A stretch of 9,589 nucleotides of DNA from Planctomycetaceae bacterium (lineage in GTDB: Bacteria; Planctomycetota; Planctomycetia; Pirellulales; UBA1268), in the NCBI GenBank assembly GCA_009691925.1, contig SIAG01000140.1:1-9589 (forward strand), read 5' to 3'. Below the pieces are notes generated by a model. It was not told the origin of the DNA. It saw nothing but the letters and a program-made list of their open reading frames with translations, and searched no databases. This document shows, in pieces, positions 1-8,000 of this stretch (its first letter is position 1; the number at the start of each line of letters is the position of its first letter). The position numbers were made by a program, and so were the translations under genes.

Positions 1-538
1 GACTGCGGTCGATGTCGCGGAGGTGGGCGAGATTGTCGTTGTAGGCGACGTGGGCCGGCTTGTCGGCCATCGTTTGGCCCGGCCGGAAGAAGTTGGTGTC
101 GACTGCGCCGGGGGAGCCGACGACCACCGACTTCACGCCGAGGGCGTCGAGCCGATCGAGGACCCGGCGCATGTTCGCTTCGTAGGCCGTGCCGATCTCA
201 CTGTGCCAGGGCTGGTAGCCGCCGTCGTTCATCCCGTAGCAGAGGGTGACGATGTCGGGATCGAAGACCGCCAGATCGTTGTCGGCCCGGTTGGCGAAGC
301 CGCCGGCGGTCTCCCCGCCCCAGCCAAACTGCATGACGCGAACATCAGGGACACCGGAGCAGGCCAGCAGCCAGCATTCGACATACTTGCTATAGAGCTT
401 TTGCTCGGTGATCGAGTCGCCGACGATTGCCACGCGCGCCTTCGGGAGGAGGGCCGATTCCTCCGCCCCGGCAGTGCCGAGCAGGGCCACGGAGAGGATC
501 GCGGCTGCGCGGAGCGAGGCGGAGAGGGAATGTGGCAC
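1..538 (-). CDS. Exported SGNH/GDSL-type hydrolase, 3' part missing (window edge)
   Basis: About 179 residues are visible and the frame runs off the left edge. I chose the GTG at 538 because it gives a clean signal peptide (hydrophobic stretch about residues 11-24, likely cleavage after GTAGA) and has GGAG 8 nt upstream. No in-frame ATG gives a comparable start. SGNH hallmarks follow in order: block I VGDSIT with the probable nucleophile Ser42, a Gly-rich block II near residues 72-80 (GWGGETAGG), and block III YGMND with Asn104. Block V (DxxH, which supplies the catalytic His) would lie beyond the window. The family comprises esterases, lipases and carbohydrate deacetylases acting on ester bonds. 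The signal peptide places this one outside the cytoplasm, and many such proteins in planctomycetes are thought to act on glycan acyl groups. Substrate is unknown. It lies 63 bp downstream of the glycosylase on the same strand and may share its transcript. Family assignment is firm; function within it is open. Confidence 0.88.
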   Translation of the reverse strand, partial: MPHSLSASLRAAAILSVALLGTAGAEESALLPKARVAIVGDSITEQKLYSKYVECWLLACSGVPDVRVMQFGWGGETAGGFANRADNDLAVFDPDIVTLCYGMNDGGYQPWHSEIGTAYEANMRRVLDRLDALGVKSVVVGSPGAVDTNFFRPGQTMADKPAHVAYNDNLAHLRDIDRS

Positions 539-546
539 AACAGAAG

Positions 547-550
547 CTCC
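547..550 (-). promoter_or_regulatory. Ribosome binding site for the SGNH hydrolase GTG start
   Basis: GGAG on the minus strand, 8 nt before the GTG at 538. It supports the non-ATG start that yields the signal peptide. Confidence 0.55.
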
Positions 551-601
551 GGTGGGATCGGGGACAGCGGGACGATTATCGGCCCCGCGCGCCCCTCCGC
601 G

Positions 602-1222
602 TCAACCCGGGCCCTTCGCTTTCCGCGCGGAATACTCGAGCCAGCCCCACAGATAGCGGCAGGCATGGCTGCGCCACGGGCTCCAGCACGCGGCGATCGC
701 CCCGATCCGCGCTGCGTAGTCCCCCGGCAGCACGCCGTAGAGCTCGCACACGGCCCGTCGCAGCCCGGCGTCACCAAGACTGAAGACGTCGTCGCGGCCG
801 AGGGCGAAGATCAGAAACATCTCCACCGACCAGGGGCCGAAGCCCTTGATGCCGCGGAGGGCTTCCGCAGCAGCCTCGTCGTCGCCCCGGCGAATGCGAC
901 GGAAGTTGAGGTCGCCAGAAGCAGCTCGGGCGGCGAGCTCATGGATGAACGAGGCCTTGCTGCGGCTCAAGCCGAGCGCGCGGAGCCGATCGGCGGCCAA
1001 GCCCGCCACGTCGGCCGGCTTCCAACGGGGCGCCGCCCCGCGGACCCGCCCCCAGATCGTTGTGGCGGCCGCGTAGGAGAGCTGTTGGCCGACGATGATC
1101 CGACAGGCGGTCTCGAAATCGGTCCGCTCGCGGTAGAAGGCCGGCTGCGGGCCGACCGCGTCGATGACGCGGCGCATGACCGGATCTTTCCGGAGGGCAA
1201 GATCGTGGGGAGCGCGCGTCAT
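602..1222 (-). CDS. DNA-3-methyladenine glycosylase II-like (AlkA/HhH-GPD) base-excision repair enzyme
   Basis: 206 residues, TGA stop at 602-604. Members remove alkylated bases (3-methyladenine and relatives) from DNA by cutting the N-glycosidic bond, the first step of base-excision repair. Visible HhH-GPD features are IVGQQLS (43-49), the helix-hairpin-helix LRGIKGFGPWSVE (122-134), and the catalytic-loop Asp151 in VFSLGDAGLRR. The PWRSHACRYLW segment (182-192) matches the PxRSxAxWYLW block typical of AlkA-type enzymes. The four-Cys iron-sulfur cluster of Nth and MutY is absent, and so is the extra N-terminal domain of E. coli AlkA, so this is the compact form. The frame is open further upstream to 1357, but residues HDLALRKDPVMRRVIDAVGP match the usual N-terminus, so I start at 1222. 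That ATG is preceded by a run of C with no Shine-Dalgarno, and the stop of the upstream gene is 16 bp away, which suggests translational coupling. Lesion specificity cannot be read from the sequence. Confidence 0.92.
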   Translation of the reverse strand: MTRAPHDLALRKDPVMRRVIDAVGPQPAFYRERTDFETACRIIVGQQLSYAAATTIWGRVRGAAPRWKPADVAGLAADRLRALGLSRSKASFIHELAARAASGDLNFRRIRRGDDEAAAEALRGIKGFGPWSVEMFLIFALGRDDVFSLGDAGLRRAVCELYGVLPGDYAARIGAIAACWSPWRSHACRYLWGWLEYSARKAKGPG

Positions 1223-1238
1223 GGGGGGTAAAGAGGCT

Positions 1239-1634
1239 TCAGCGGGGGCGGATGCGGGCCAGCCGATCCATCGCCAGCCATTCCCCCTGGAGGATGAGCC
1301 GCTCGAAGGCGATCTCGGCATCGAGCCCCTCGCTCCGCGCATCAGCGAGGACGGCACTGACCTCCTCGGGGTCGAGCTCGATGCGGGTGTCGGTGCGGAT
1401 CACCGCGACCAGCGCCGCGGCAACGTCGGGGGTGGGGTCGGTCGCCAGCCAAGCCGCCACGGCGGCCAGCGGGGCGAGGCGATCCAGCGGCACGGCCAGG
1501 CTTCCCTCGACGGCGAGGGTGACCACGGCGCCGCTGCCCTGGGGGGAGTGGGGAGCAGACGGGAACGGTCGGCCCGTGAGATCGTCTCGAGCTGGCAGTC
1601 CTGACAGCCCCGGCAGTTTTGGCAGTCTTGTCAT
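1239..1634 (-). CDS. Hypothetical 131-aa protein upstream of the DNA glycosylase
   Basis: I do not recognise a family. The start at 1634 follows GGGAGG with a 5-nt spacer; the frame stays open to an ATG at 1718 but that one lacks a comparable site. The protein begins with a repetitive Leu-Pro segment (MTRLPKLPGLSGLPARDD), encoded by a 9-bp tandem repeat. Next comes a Pro/Gly/Ser-rich linker to about residue 34. The remainder is Ala/Leu-rich and predicted helical, with acidic patches (LDPEEVSAVLADARSEGLDAE) and a C-terminal EWLAMDRLARIRPR. There is no signal peptide, no transmembrane segment and no metal-binding motif, so it is probably cytoplasmic. Its stop lies 16 bp before the glycosylase ATG on the same strand, so cotranscription is likely and a role with the glycosylase is possible but unproven. 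Strong RBS, steady reading frame and operon spacing support a real gene. The left-hand part of the same stretch is also open on the plus strand. Confidence 0.68.
   Translation of the reverse strand: MTRLPKLPGLSGLPARDDLTGRPFPSAPHSPQGSGAVVTLAVEGSLAVPLDRLAPLAAVAAWLATDPTPDVAAALVAVIRTDTRIELDPEEVSAVLADARSEGLDAEIAFERLILQGEWLAMDRLARIRPR
1594..1629. repeat. Four imperfect 9-bp tandem repeats inside a gene start
   Basis: On the plus strand the units are GGCAGTCCT, GACAGCCCC, GGCAGTTTT and GGCAGTCTT, head to tail. On the coding (minus) strand they keep codon phase and encode a repeating x-Leu-Pro tripeptide (RLP, KLP, GLS, GLP) just after the start codon of the 131-aa protein. Confidence 0.8.
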
Positions 1635-1639
1635 CGGAT

Positions 1640-1645
1640 CCTCCC
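1640..1645 (-). promoter_or_regulatory. Ribosome binding site deciding the start at 1634
   Basis: GGGAGG on the minus strand, 5 nt before the ATG at 1634. It favours this start over the more upstream ATG at 1718 in the same frame. Confidence 0.65.
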
Positions 1646-1777
1646 TGAAGTCCACGCCTGAAGCCGCCGCCCGGACCGGGCCACGGCGCCCCGGGCGAAC
1701 CAGTCCCTGCCTCGTCATTTTTGCCGGCGAACTCTACGCCCCGATCTCCCCCGCTGGCAAATCGGCCGCCGGGGCGG

Positions 1778-3277
1778 TTAGCGCGCGGGAGCCGGAAAAA
1801 GCTCGCCGAGCCGGGCGACGGTGTGGTCGACGAGCACCTGCCCGGCCTCCGCCCCGACTTCGTTGCTCTCCGCGATGGCGCTATAGCCCCCGCCGCGGGC
1901 CGCCCGGGCGCTGGGGAGGTAGGTGCCGGGGCCGGCGAGTTGGATGACGAACGTCTGCAGGGCCGGGCTGCGGGCCTTCATCGCCACGCCGAAGTCGGTG
2001 TAGAGCTCGAACTGATTGGTGGCGATGGCGATGTCGCCCAGACGAATGACGTGGACCTCGGTCGTGAACGGAGTTTCGTCGCCCGACTGCTGGCGCTGGT
2101 AGCGCTGCACGACGCCCCCGTGCCACCAGAGGAGGGTCTGATTCCCCTGGTCGGTCGACAGCTCGCGGATCTTTTCCTCGGCGAGCTCAAACTCGCGCTG
2201 CGACACCATCCGCCTGGGAAGCTCAAGGCGCTCGACGCGGTGATCGAGGGGGACGTCGGCGCACTTCTCCTGCTCGGCGCCCGAGAGCGCTTCCTGCCAG
2301 CCGGCGACAACCCGCCGCGCGATCTCGTCGAGCCGGGAGAGGCCGCGCAATCGGCGCATCCGTTCTTCGGCAGCCTTGCGGAACATCAGATGAGGCGACT
2401 GGTCGCCGGCGGCGCCGGTCCAGGCAAGGACATGGAGCCCCGCCCCATGCTCCTTCCGCAGCCGCTCGCGGACCGGATGCCAGAAGTCGGCGTCGACTTG
2501 GCCGTTGCCCTCCACTTCCTGGGCCGGACAGGCGACGTCGATCGCCGTCGCCAACAGGGCGCCGTCGGCCTTCCAGACAAACAGCGCGTCGACGGCATGG
2601 TCTTCATAGCCCTCGAGCATCCGAAACGTCGGCCGATCGGTGGCGCCGTACATGACGGCGTTGTTGTCGGCGTAGACGCTGCGCCGGTTGTGGGCGACGA
2701 CAGCATGCCCCATCCCCCAGCCGATAGTGCACGGCGAGCGCCCCGTCCACGCCTCCTCGATTCCCGCGGCGATCCGCGTGGCGAAGAAGTCGACATACTC
2801 TGGCGGCGGCATAACACCGGCGGGAAGGTTGTAGACGCCGTCGACGAGGACCGGCGCGGTGTGGGTGTGGGTGGCGCTGGCGACAATCCGTTCCACCGGG
2901 AAGTCGGGGAGCCGGGTTGCCACCTTGGCGCGGATCGCCGAAAGGGCCTCGTCGGGAATGGCGACAACGTCGCAGGCGACGAAGGTCGTTGTCCCCAGCG
3001 ACCGCTCCCCGTCGACGCTCTCCAGCAGCAGCACCGTGGCCGTGACCGGGCTGGCGACGCCGGCGGAGACGCGCGTGTGCATCTGTCCCCACAGGGCGAC
3101 CGGTTGGTCGGGGGTGACGCTGACGGTGGCAGCGCCGGCCCGCAGCCCAGCGGACCAACCGGTCGCCGGGGCAGAGGCAGCGGCGACGGCGACCAGGGTC
3201 AGCACGACGAGGCCGCGGCTGGCGTGGCTGGCGTGGCTGGGGACGAGCGGGAAGAGGGGAAGGAGCGAGCTTGCCAT
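1778..3277 (-). CDS. Exported neutral/alkaline ceramidase-like hydrolase (N-terminal catalytic domain only)
   Basis: 499 residues, TAA stop at 1778-1780. The ATG at 3277 has GGAG 8 nt upstream and opens a signal-peptide-like region (hydrophobic core RGLVVLTLVAVAAASA, about 21-36, cleavage perhaps near residue 43). The frame is open to an ATG at 3400, but that N-terminus is not signal-like and lacks a site. The mature part resembles the neutral/alkaline non-lysosomal ceramidase N-terminal domain. It has GQMHTRVSAGVASPVTAT near 65-81, the metal-binding SATHTHTAP (134-142, His137/His139), HNRRSVYADN (196-205), AWTGAAGDQSPHL (285-297), a Glu in NQFELY (Glu424) and Tyr-containing segments near 453-465. 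In characterised enzymes the equivalent His, Glu and Tyr residues bind zinc and an amide bond of ceramide is hydrolysed. The C-terminal immunoglobulin-like domain of true ceramidases is missing. Such single-domain relatives are numerous in planctomycetes, and their substrate is not established, so 'ceramidase' names the family and not a proven activity. Confidence 0.87.
   Translation of the reverse strand: MASSLLPLFPLVPSHASHASRGLVVLTLVAVAAASAPATGWSAGLRAGAATVSVTPDQPVALWGQMHTRVSAGVASPVTATVLLLESVDGERSLGTTTFVACDVVAIPDEALSAIRAKVATRLPDFPVERIVASATHTHTAPVLVDGVYNLPAGVMPPPEYVDFFATRIAAGIEEAWTGRSPCTIGWGMGHAVVAHNRRSVYADNNAVMYGATDRPTFRMLEGYEDHAVDALFVWKADGALLATAIDVACPAQEVEGNGQVDADFWHPVRERLRKEHGAGLHVLAWTGAAGDQSPHLMFRKAAEERMRRLRGLSRLDEIARRVVAGWQEALSGAEQEKCADVPLDHRVERLELPRRMVSQREFELAEEKIRELSTDQGNQTLLWWHGGVVQRYQRQQSGDETPFTTEVHVIRLGDIAIATNQFELYTDFGVAMKARSPALQTFVIQLAGPGTYLPSARAARGGGYSAIAESNEVGAEAGQVLVDHTVARLGELFPAPAR
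3217..3240. repeat. Perfect 9-bp tandem repeat (2.7 copies) in the ceramidase-like signal region
   Basis: The unit GGCTGGCGT occurs twice and is followed by GGCTGG. On the minus strand it is in codon phase and encodes the repeated Ser-His-Ala of SHASHAS (residues 14-20), just before the hydrophobic core. Confidence 0.8.
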
Positions 3278-3536
3278 CGGGGAATCTCCGGAAGGATCGG
3301 CGTGCTGAACTTGGAAGCGCGGCCACCCCCACGCCCGGCTGCCACCCTTCCCGACACGATACGACGGCGGCCGTTCCCCCCACAACGCGCCCCCGAACAT
3401 GGACTTGGCAGCGGGTGTCGATCGCCCTTGCCTCCCGTTCTGTTCCCGCCGTAATCTGCGTCAGTTGGCGAACCTTATTTCGATCGAGGTGGCTGGTGCC
3501 GGGGTCGGCCCGCACGTGTCCCTGGAGCATCGCACT
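3278..3536. promoter_or_regulatory. Divergent intergenic region between the ceramidase-like gene and the efflux operon
   Basis: The minus-strand and plus-strand transcription units diverge here, so promoters for both should lie within it. I see no strong consensus. On the minus strand TTGTGG (3380-3385) and TATCGT (3356-3361) are 18 bp apart, about 80 bp before the ATG at 3277, and are the best weak sigma70-like pair. On the plus strand a TTGCCT near 3427 is followed about 18 bp later by a poor -10-like TAATCT. No clear operator palindrome or regulator gene is visible. If the adaptor starts at the ATG at 3399 the region shrinks to about 120 bp. Confidence 0.35.
3524..3527 (+). promoter_or_regulatory. 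Possible ribosome binding site for a TTG start of the adaptor
   Basis: GGAG followed by a 9-nt spacer and TTG at 3537. The ATG at 3399 in the same frame has no comparable purine-rich site, so this is the main reason for choosing the shorter protein. Confidence 0.4.
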
Positions 3537-5000
3537 TTGACCGAGTCCGGGGCACGAGAGACGCCGGGCCGGGGTGATTCGGCAGACCCTGTGCCTGTGG
3601 AGCGGCAGCCGCGTCACCCCCTCCGCTGGCTCGCGCTGGTGTCGATGCTCGTCGGCATCGCCTTGGGCGCGGTCCGGTTCGGCCTAGTGACCCTGCCGGG
3701 CAGCCGGGCGAACCCCGCCGGGACTGCGTCTGGAGCCGGTGCGGACCCTGCGGCTCTCAAGGCTGCGGCTAAGGCAGCCGAGGCGGTCGTGGTGACCGTG
3801 GTCAGCGCCATGACCCGGCCGGTCGAGCGCCGGGTGCGGACGGTCGGCACCCTCCACGGCTTCGAGGAGATCGAGGTCTCGTCGCTGGTCGACGGCCGGG
3901 TCGCCCGGGTGGCCCACGACGTCGGCGACATCGTCGCGCCGGGGGAGACGCTCCTGGAGATCGACGACGCCGACTTCCTCCTCGCGGTCCAGGAGGTGGA
4001 ACGCTCCCTCGAGCTGGAGCTCGCGGCGCTGGGCCTCTCCACCATTCCTGATCCTTCCTTCGACATCACCCGTCTCCCCTCGGTGGAGCGTGCCGAGCTC
4101 GTCGAGCGCAGCGCCGCCGACACCATGGAGCGCTATCGCGAGCTGGTGGATCGCAATGCGATCACGAAAGACGACATCCAAAAGGCCGAGCTCGCGCTCG
4201 ACACCGCCCGGCTCGACCGCAAGCAGCGGCTCCTCGAGGCCGAGCAGGCCCTCGCCGCGGTCCGGCACCGCGAGGCGGTTCTCGAGACGGCCCGGAAGCG
4301 GCTCGGCGACACGCGCGTTGTCGCCCCGGCGATCGAGGTCCGCACCTTTCGCCGCCCCGGTGAAGCAAGCGCCGATGAGCTCAGCAGCGTGGCCCACACC
4401 TACATCGTCGCCGCCCGCCACGTCACCGAAGGAGAGGTCATCCGCTCGATGCCCGCGGAGATCCTCTTCCGCCTCGTCGTTGAAGACGTCCTCAAGCTCA
4501 AGGCCGCGGTGCCAGAGCGCCATGCGGCGACGATCAGCCCGAGGCAGGAAGTTGACCTCGCGGTCGAGAGTCTCCCTGGCGTGCCGGTGAGCGGGCATGT
4601 CGTTCGCGTTCATCCCACGATCGACACGGCGAGCCGGACGTTCGACGTCGAAGTCCAGGTTCCCAACGGCGACCACCGCCTCAAGCCCGGTGCCTTCGCC
4701 AAGGCGTCGATCCTCCTCGATCGTCGGGCCGAAGCCGTCACCGTGCCGGAGGAGGCGCTCGTCCGCTTCGCCGGGGTCACGAAGCTTTTTTTGGCCGTCG
4801 ACGGGCATGCCGTGGCGGTGCCGGTGGAGCCGGGAGTTCGGCTCGATGTCACGGATGACACTGGCGTCGTCCGCCGGTGGATCGAGATCCCTGCCGGGGT
4901 GACGGCCGGGGCCGGCGTGATCACCTCCGGCCTGGCCCTCCTTACCGACGGCACGCCGGTCCGTGTGCGGGCCGCCGGCGGTGTGGCGACGGTGCCATGA
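3537..5000 (+). CDS. RND efflux periplasmic adaptor subunit (HlyD/AcrA-like membrane fusion protein)
   Basis: About 487 residues from the TTG at 3537. GTG at 3516 and ATG at 3399 are alternatives and would only lengthen a polar N-terminus. The role is to bridge the inner-membrane pump and an outer-membrane channel in tripartite efflux. Order of parts, numbered from 3537: a short cytoplasmic tail, one membrane anchor (about 31-53, WLALVSMLVGIALGAVRFGL) in place of a lipoprotein signal, and the first lipoyl half (about 104-147, SSLVDGRVARVAHDVGDIVAPGE). A charged alpha-helical hairpin (about 148-259) and a beta-barrel with TASRTFDVEVQVPN and RLKPGAFAKASI (to about 395) follow, then a membrane-proximal domain. 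The second lipoyl half is unusual: after VVAP there are about 24 extra residues before YIVAARHVTEGE. The TGA stop overlaps the pump's ATG by four bases, so the two are translationally coupled. No TolC homologue is in view and the substrate is unknown. Confidence 0.88.
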   Translation: MTESGARETPGRGDSADPVPVERQPRHPLRWLALVSMLVGIALGAVRFGLVTLPGSRANPAGTASGAGADPAALKAAAKAAEAVVVTVVSAMTRPVERRVRTVGTLHGFEEIEVSSLVDGRVARVAHDVGDIVAPGETLLEIDDADFLLAVQEVERSLELELAALGLSTIPDPSFDITRLPSVERAELVERSAADTMERYRELVDRNAITKDDIQKAELALDTARLDRKQRLLEAEQALAAVRHREAVLETARKRLGDTRVVAPAIEVRTFRRPGEASADELSSVAHTYIVAARHVTEGEVIRSMPAEILFRLVVEDVLKLKAAVPERHAATISPRQEVDLAVESLPGVPVSGHVVRVHPTIDTASRTFDVEVQVPNGDHRLKPGAFAKASILLDRRAEAVTVPEEALVRFAGVTKLFLAVDGHAVAVPVEPGVRLDVTDDTGVVRRWIEIPAGVTAGAGVITSGLALLTDGTPVRVRAAGGVATVP

Positions 5001-8000
5001 CGATCTGGGATGTGTGCATCCGCCGGCCGGTGTTCACGGCGATGCTTGTTATTGCGCCGATCGTCCTCGGGCTCTCGGCCTACCCGCGCCTCGGGGTCGA
5101 TCTGTTTCCCAACGTCGACTTGCCGCTGGTGACCGTCACCACGACGCTCCGCGGCGCGAGCGTCGAGGAGATGGAGACGGGGGTCACCAAGCCGATCGAG
5201 GAGATCGTCAACACCGTCTCCGGGATCGAGCAGCTGCGGTCGACGACGAAGGAGGGGATGTCGCAGGTGGCGATCGAGTTCGTCCTGGAGAAGAGCGGCG
5301 CCGTCGCCGCCCAGGAGATCGACGCCAAGGTGCGGACGATCCTCGGCCAGCTCCCCGCGGGGACCGACAGCCCGATCATCGATAAGTTCGCCCTCGATGC
5401 CGCGCCCGTGCTCACGCTGGCCATCTCCGGCCGCCGCGACGCCCGCGAGATCACCGAGATCGCCCGGAAGCAGATCAAGGAGGATCTCGAGAGTCTCTCG
5501 GGCGTCGGGGCGGTGATCCTCGTCGGCGGGCGGCAGCGGGCGATCCAGATCTCGATCGACACCGACCGGCTCCAGAAATATCACAACCTCACGATCGAGG
5601 ATGTCCGTCAGGCGATCACGAGGGAGAATCAGGAGCAGCCCGGCGGGCGGATCGACCAGGGACCTAAGGAAGTCGTGCTCCGGACGATGGGGCGGATCCG
5701 CGCGCCGGCCGACTTCGCCCAGCTGATCGTGGCCAACCGGCACGGCCAGCCGATCCGCATCCAGGACATCGGCACGGTCACCGATTCGATCGAGGAGCCG
5801 CGCGGCTTGAGCCGGCTGTGGACGATGCTCTCGGCCTCCTCGGGGCCGGGGGATCAGGCGGTCAGCCTCATCATCCAGAAGCAGTCGGGCACCAACACCG
5901 TTGCGGTCGTCGAGGCGGTCAAGCACCGCCTCGAGGAGATCCGGGCGGTGCTCCCGGACGATGTCGAGGTGCAGATCATCCGCGACCAGTCGCGCTTTAT
6001 CGAGAACTCGATTCACGAGGTGCAGGTCCATCTCCTCCTCGCCGCGGTCCTCGTCAGCCTGACGATCCTCCTCTTCATGCGCGACTGGCGGACGACGCTC
6101 ATCGCCACGCTCTCGATCCCGACGTCGATGATCGCCACCTTTGCCTTCATGGAGCTGATGGGCTTCACGATCAACAACATCACGATGCTGGGGCTGATCC
6201 TGGCGATCGGGATCGTCGTCGACGATGCGGTGGTCGTTCACGAGAACATCTTCCGCCACATGGAGGAATATGGGCTGTCGGCCCGCGAGGCGGCCGCCTC
6301 GGCGACCGCGGAGATCGCCCTGGCGGTCGTCGCCACCACCCTCTCGCTCCTGGTGATCTTCATTCCGGTGATCTTCATGGGGGGAAGAGTGGGCCGGTTT
6401 TTCGTCTCCTTCGGCTACGTCGTCGCCTTTTCGATCCTCATGAGCATGATGATCTCGTTCACGATGACGCCGGCGCTCTGCTCGCGCTTTCTCAAAGCGG
6501 AGGATGGCCACGCCGCCACGAAAGGGGGGCCGGTGTGGCGGCTGGTGGAAGGCTTCTACATGGCCGCGTTGCGGTTTTCGCTCGCGCACCGCTGGCTGAT
6601 CGTGCTCGTGTCGGTCGGTGTGTTTGCCTCGACCCCGACGCTCATGAAGATCGTCGGCAAGGATTTTGTCCCGCGCGACGACACCAGCGAGTTTGAGGTC
6701 GTCGTCACGCTCCCGGAAGGGACGTCGCTGGAGCGCGCCGACGAGGTCCTCGCCGAGGTCGAGCAGCGGCTGCGGAGCGTGCGCGGCGTGACGAAGACAT
6801 TCACAACGATCGGCGACACCAGCGGCCGCACCGCCCGGGGCCAGGGGGAGGTGACGCGCGCCGGCATCTACTGCCGGCTGATCGACCTGAGGGAGCGCGA
6901 CTACAGCCAATTTGAAGTCATGCAAGACGCCCGGCGGATCCTCGTCGACTATCCCGACCTCCGGGCGGCGGTCCAGGATGTGGCAGCGATCTCGGGCTCC
7001 GGCTTCCGGCAGGTGATGATCGATCTCAATCTGCGTGGCCCCGACATGGAGAAGCTCCAGCTCTATTCGCAGACGATCACCGACTGGATGCGGGCCCAGG
7101 GGCCGTATGTCGACGTCGACACGAGCCTGTCGTTTCGCAAGCCGGAGATGCGGATCGTCCCCAACCGGGAACGGGCCAGCGAGCTGGGTGTCTCGATCCA
7201 GGCGATCTCGGCAACAACCAACGTCCTCGTCGGCGGCTTCCCGGTCAGCACCTACAAGGAGGCCGACCAGCAGTACGACGTCTGGCTCCGCGCCGACCAG
7301 GGATTTCGCGACGACCCGGCCGACATCGCCCGGCTCACTGTCCCCTCGTCGAAGCCGGGCATCGGGGTCGTCGAGCTCGGCAATGTCGCCGACTTCGAGG
7401 AGGCCCAGGGGCCGAGCACGATCGAGCGCTTCTCGCGGCAGCGGCAGGTGGTGGTGTCGGCGAACCTCGAGGGGAAAGCGCTCGGCGAGGGGGTCGACAA
7501 TCTCGCCGCGTTCGTCAAAACGCTCGACCTGCCGGCCGACTACCGCTGGGAGTTTATCGGGCAGGCGAAGAATCTCAATGACACGATGGCCAACTTCGTC
7601 ATCGCCTTCGCGCTGGCCTTCCTGTTTATGTACATGATCCTCGCGGCCCAGTTCGAGAGCCTCGTTCACCCGATCACGATTCTCCTCGCCCTTCCCCTCA
7701 CGATTCCCTTTGCGATCCTCTCGCTCATTCTCCTCCGGACGAATCTCGACATTTACGCGATGTTCGGGCTGTTCATGCTCTTCGGGATCGTGAAGAAAAA
7801 CGGCATCCTTCAGGTCGACTACACGAATGTCCTCCGCAGCCGGGGCGTGCCGCGCGACCGGGCGATCCTCGAGGCCAACGCCGTCCGCCTCCGGCCGATC
7901 CTGATGACGACGGTGATGCTCGTGGCGGGATGGTCCCGATGGCGATGGGGGAAGGGCCGGGGGCCGCCTCGCGCGCGGGGATGGCGAAGGTGATCCTCGG

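Noticed and set aside
23..1231. Plus-strand open frame of about 400 codons opposite the SGNH hydrolase and the glycosylase
   Set aside because: It spans two recognised minus-strand genes and has no domain of its own.
1767..1778. Inverted repeat CCGCC-GG-GGCGG at the end of the ceramidase-like gene as a terminator
   Set aside because: The stem is only 5 bp with a 2-nt loop and no T-run follows, so it is likely chance in GC-rich DNA.
1721..3454. Long plus-strand open frame opposite the ceramidase-like gene
   Set aside because: The minus strand has family motifs, a signal peptide and a ribosome binding site; the plus-strand product has none.
4786..4792. Run of seven T in the adaptor as a possible terminator or indel site
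   Set aside because: No hairpin precedes it, it lies inside the gene, and the reading frame is intact through it.
4610..7669. A reading frame of about 1000 codons on the minus strand, opposite the RND pump
   Set aside because: It is antisense to a clear RND gene. Its product is dominated by Asp, Arg, His and Glu with no recognisable domain, as expected when G/C-biased third positions remove stop codons from the opposite strand.
7922..7932. Programmed -1 ribosomal frameshifting in the pump gene
   Set aside because: No X-XXY-YYZ slippery heptamer is present and RND pumps are not known to use frameshifting. A lost G in a G run is simpler.
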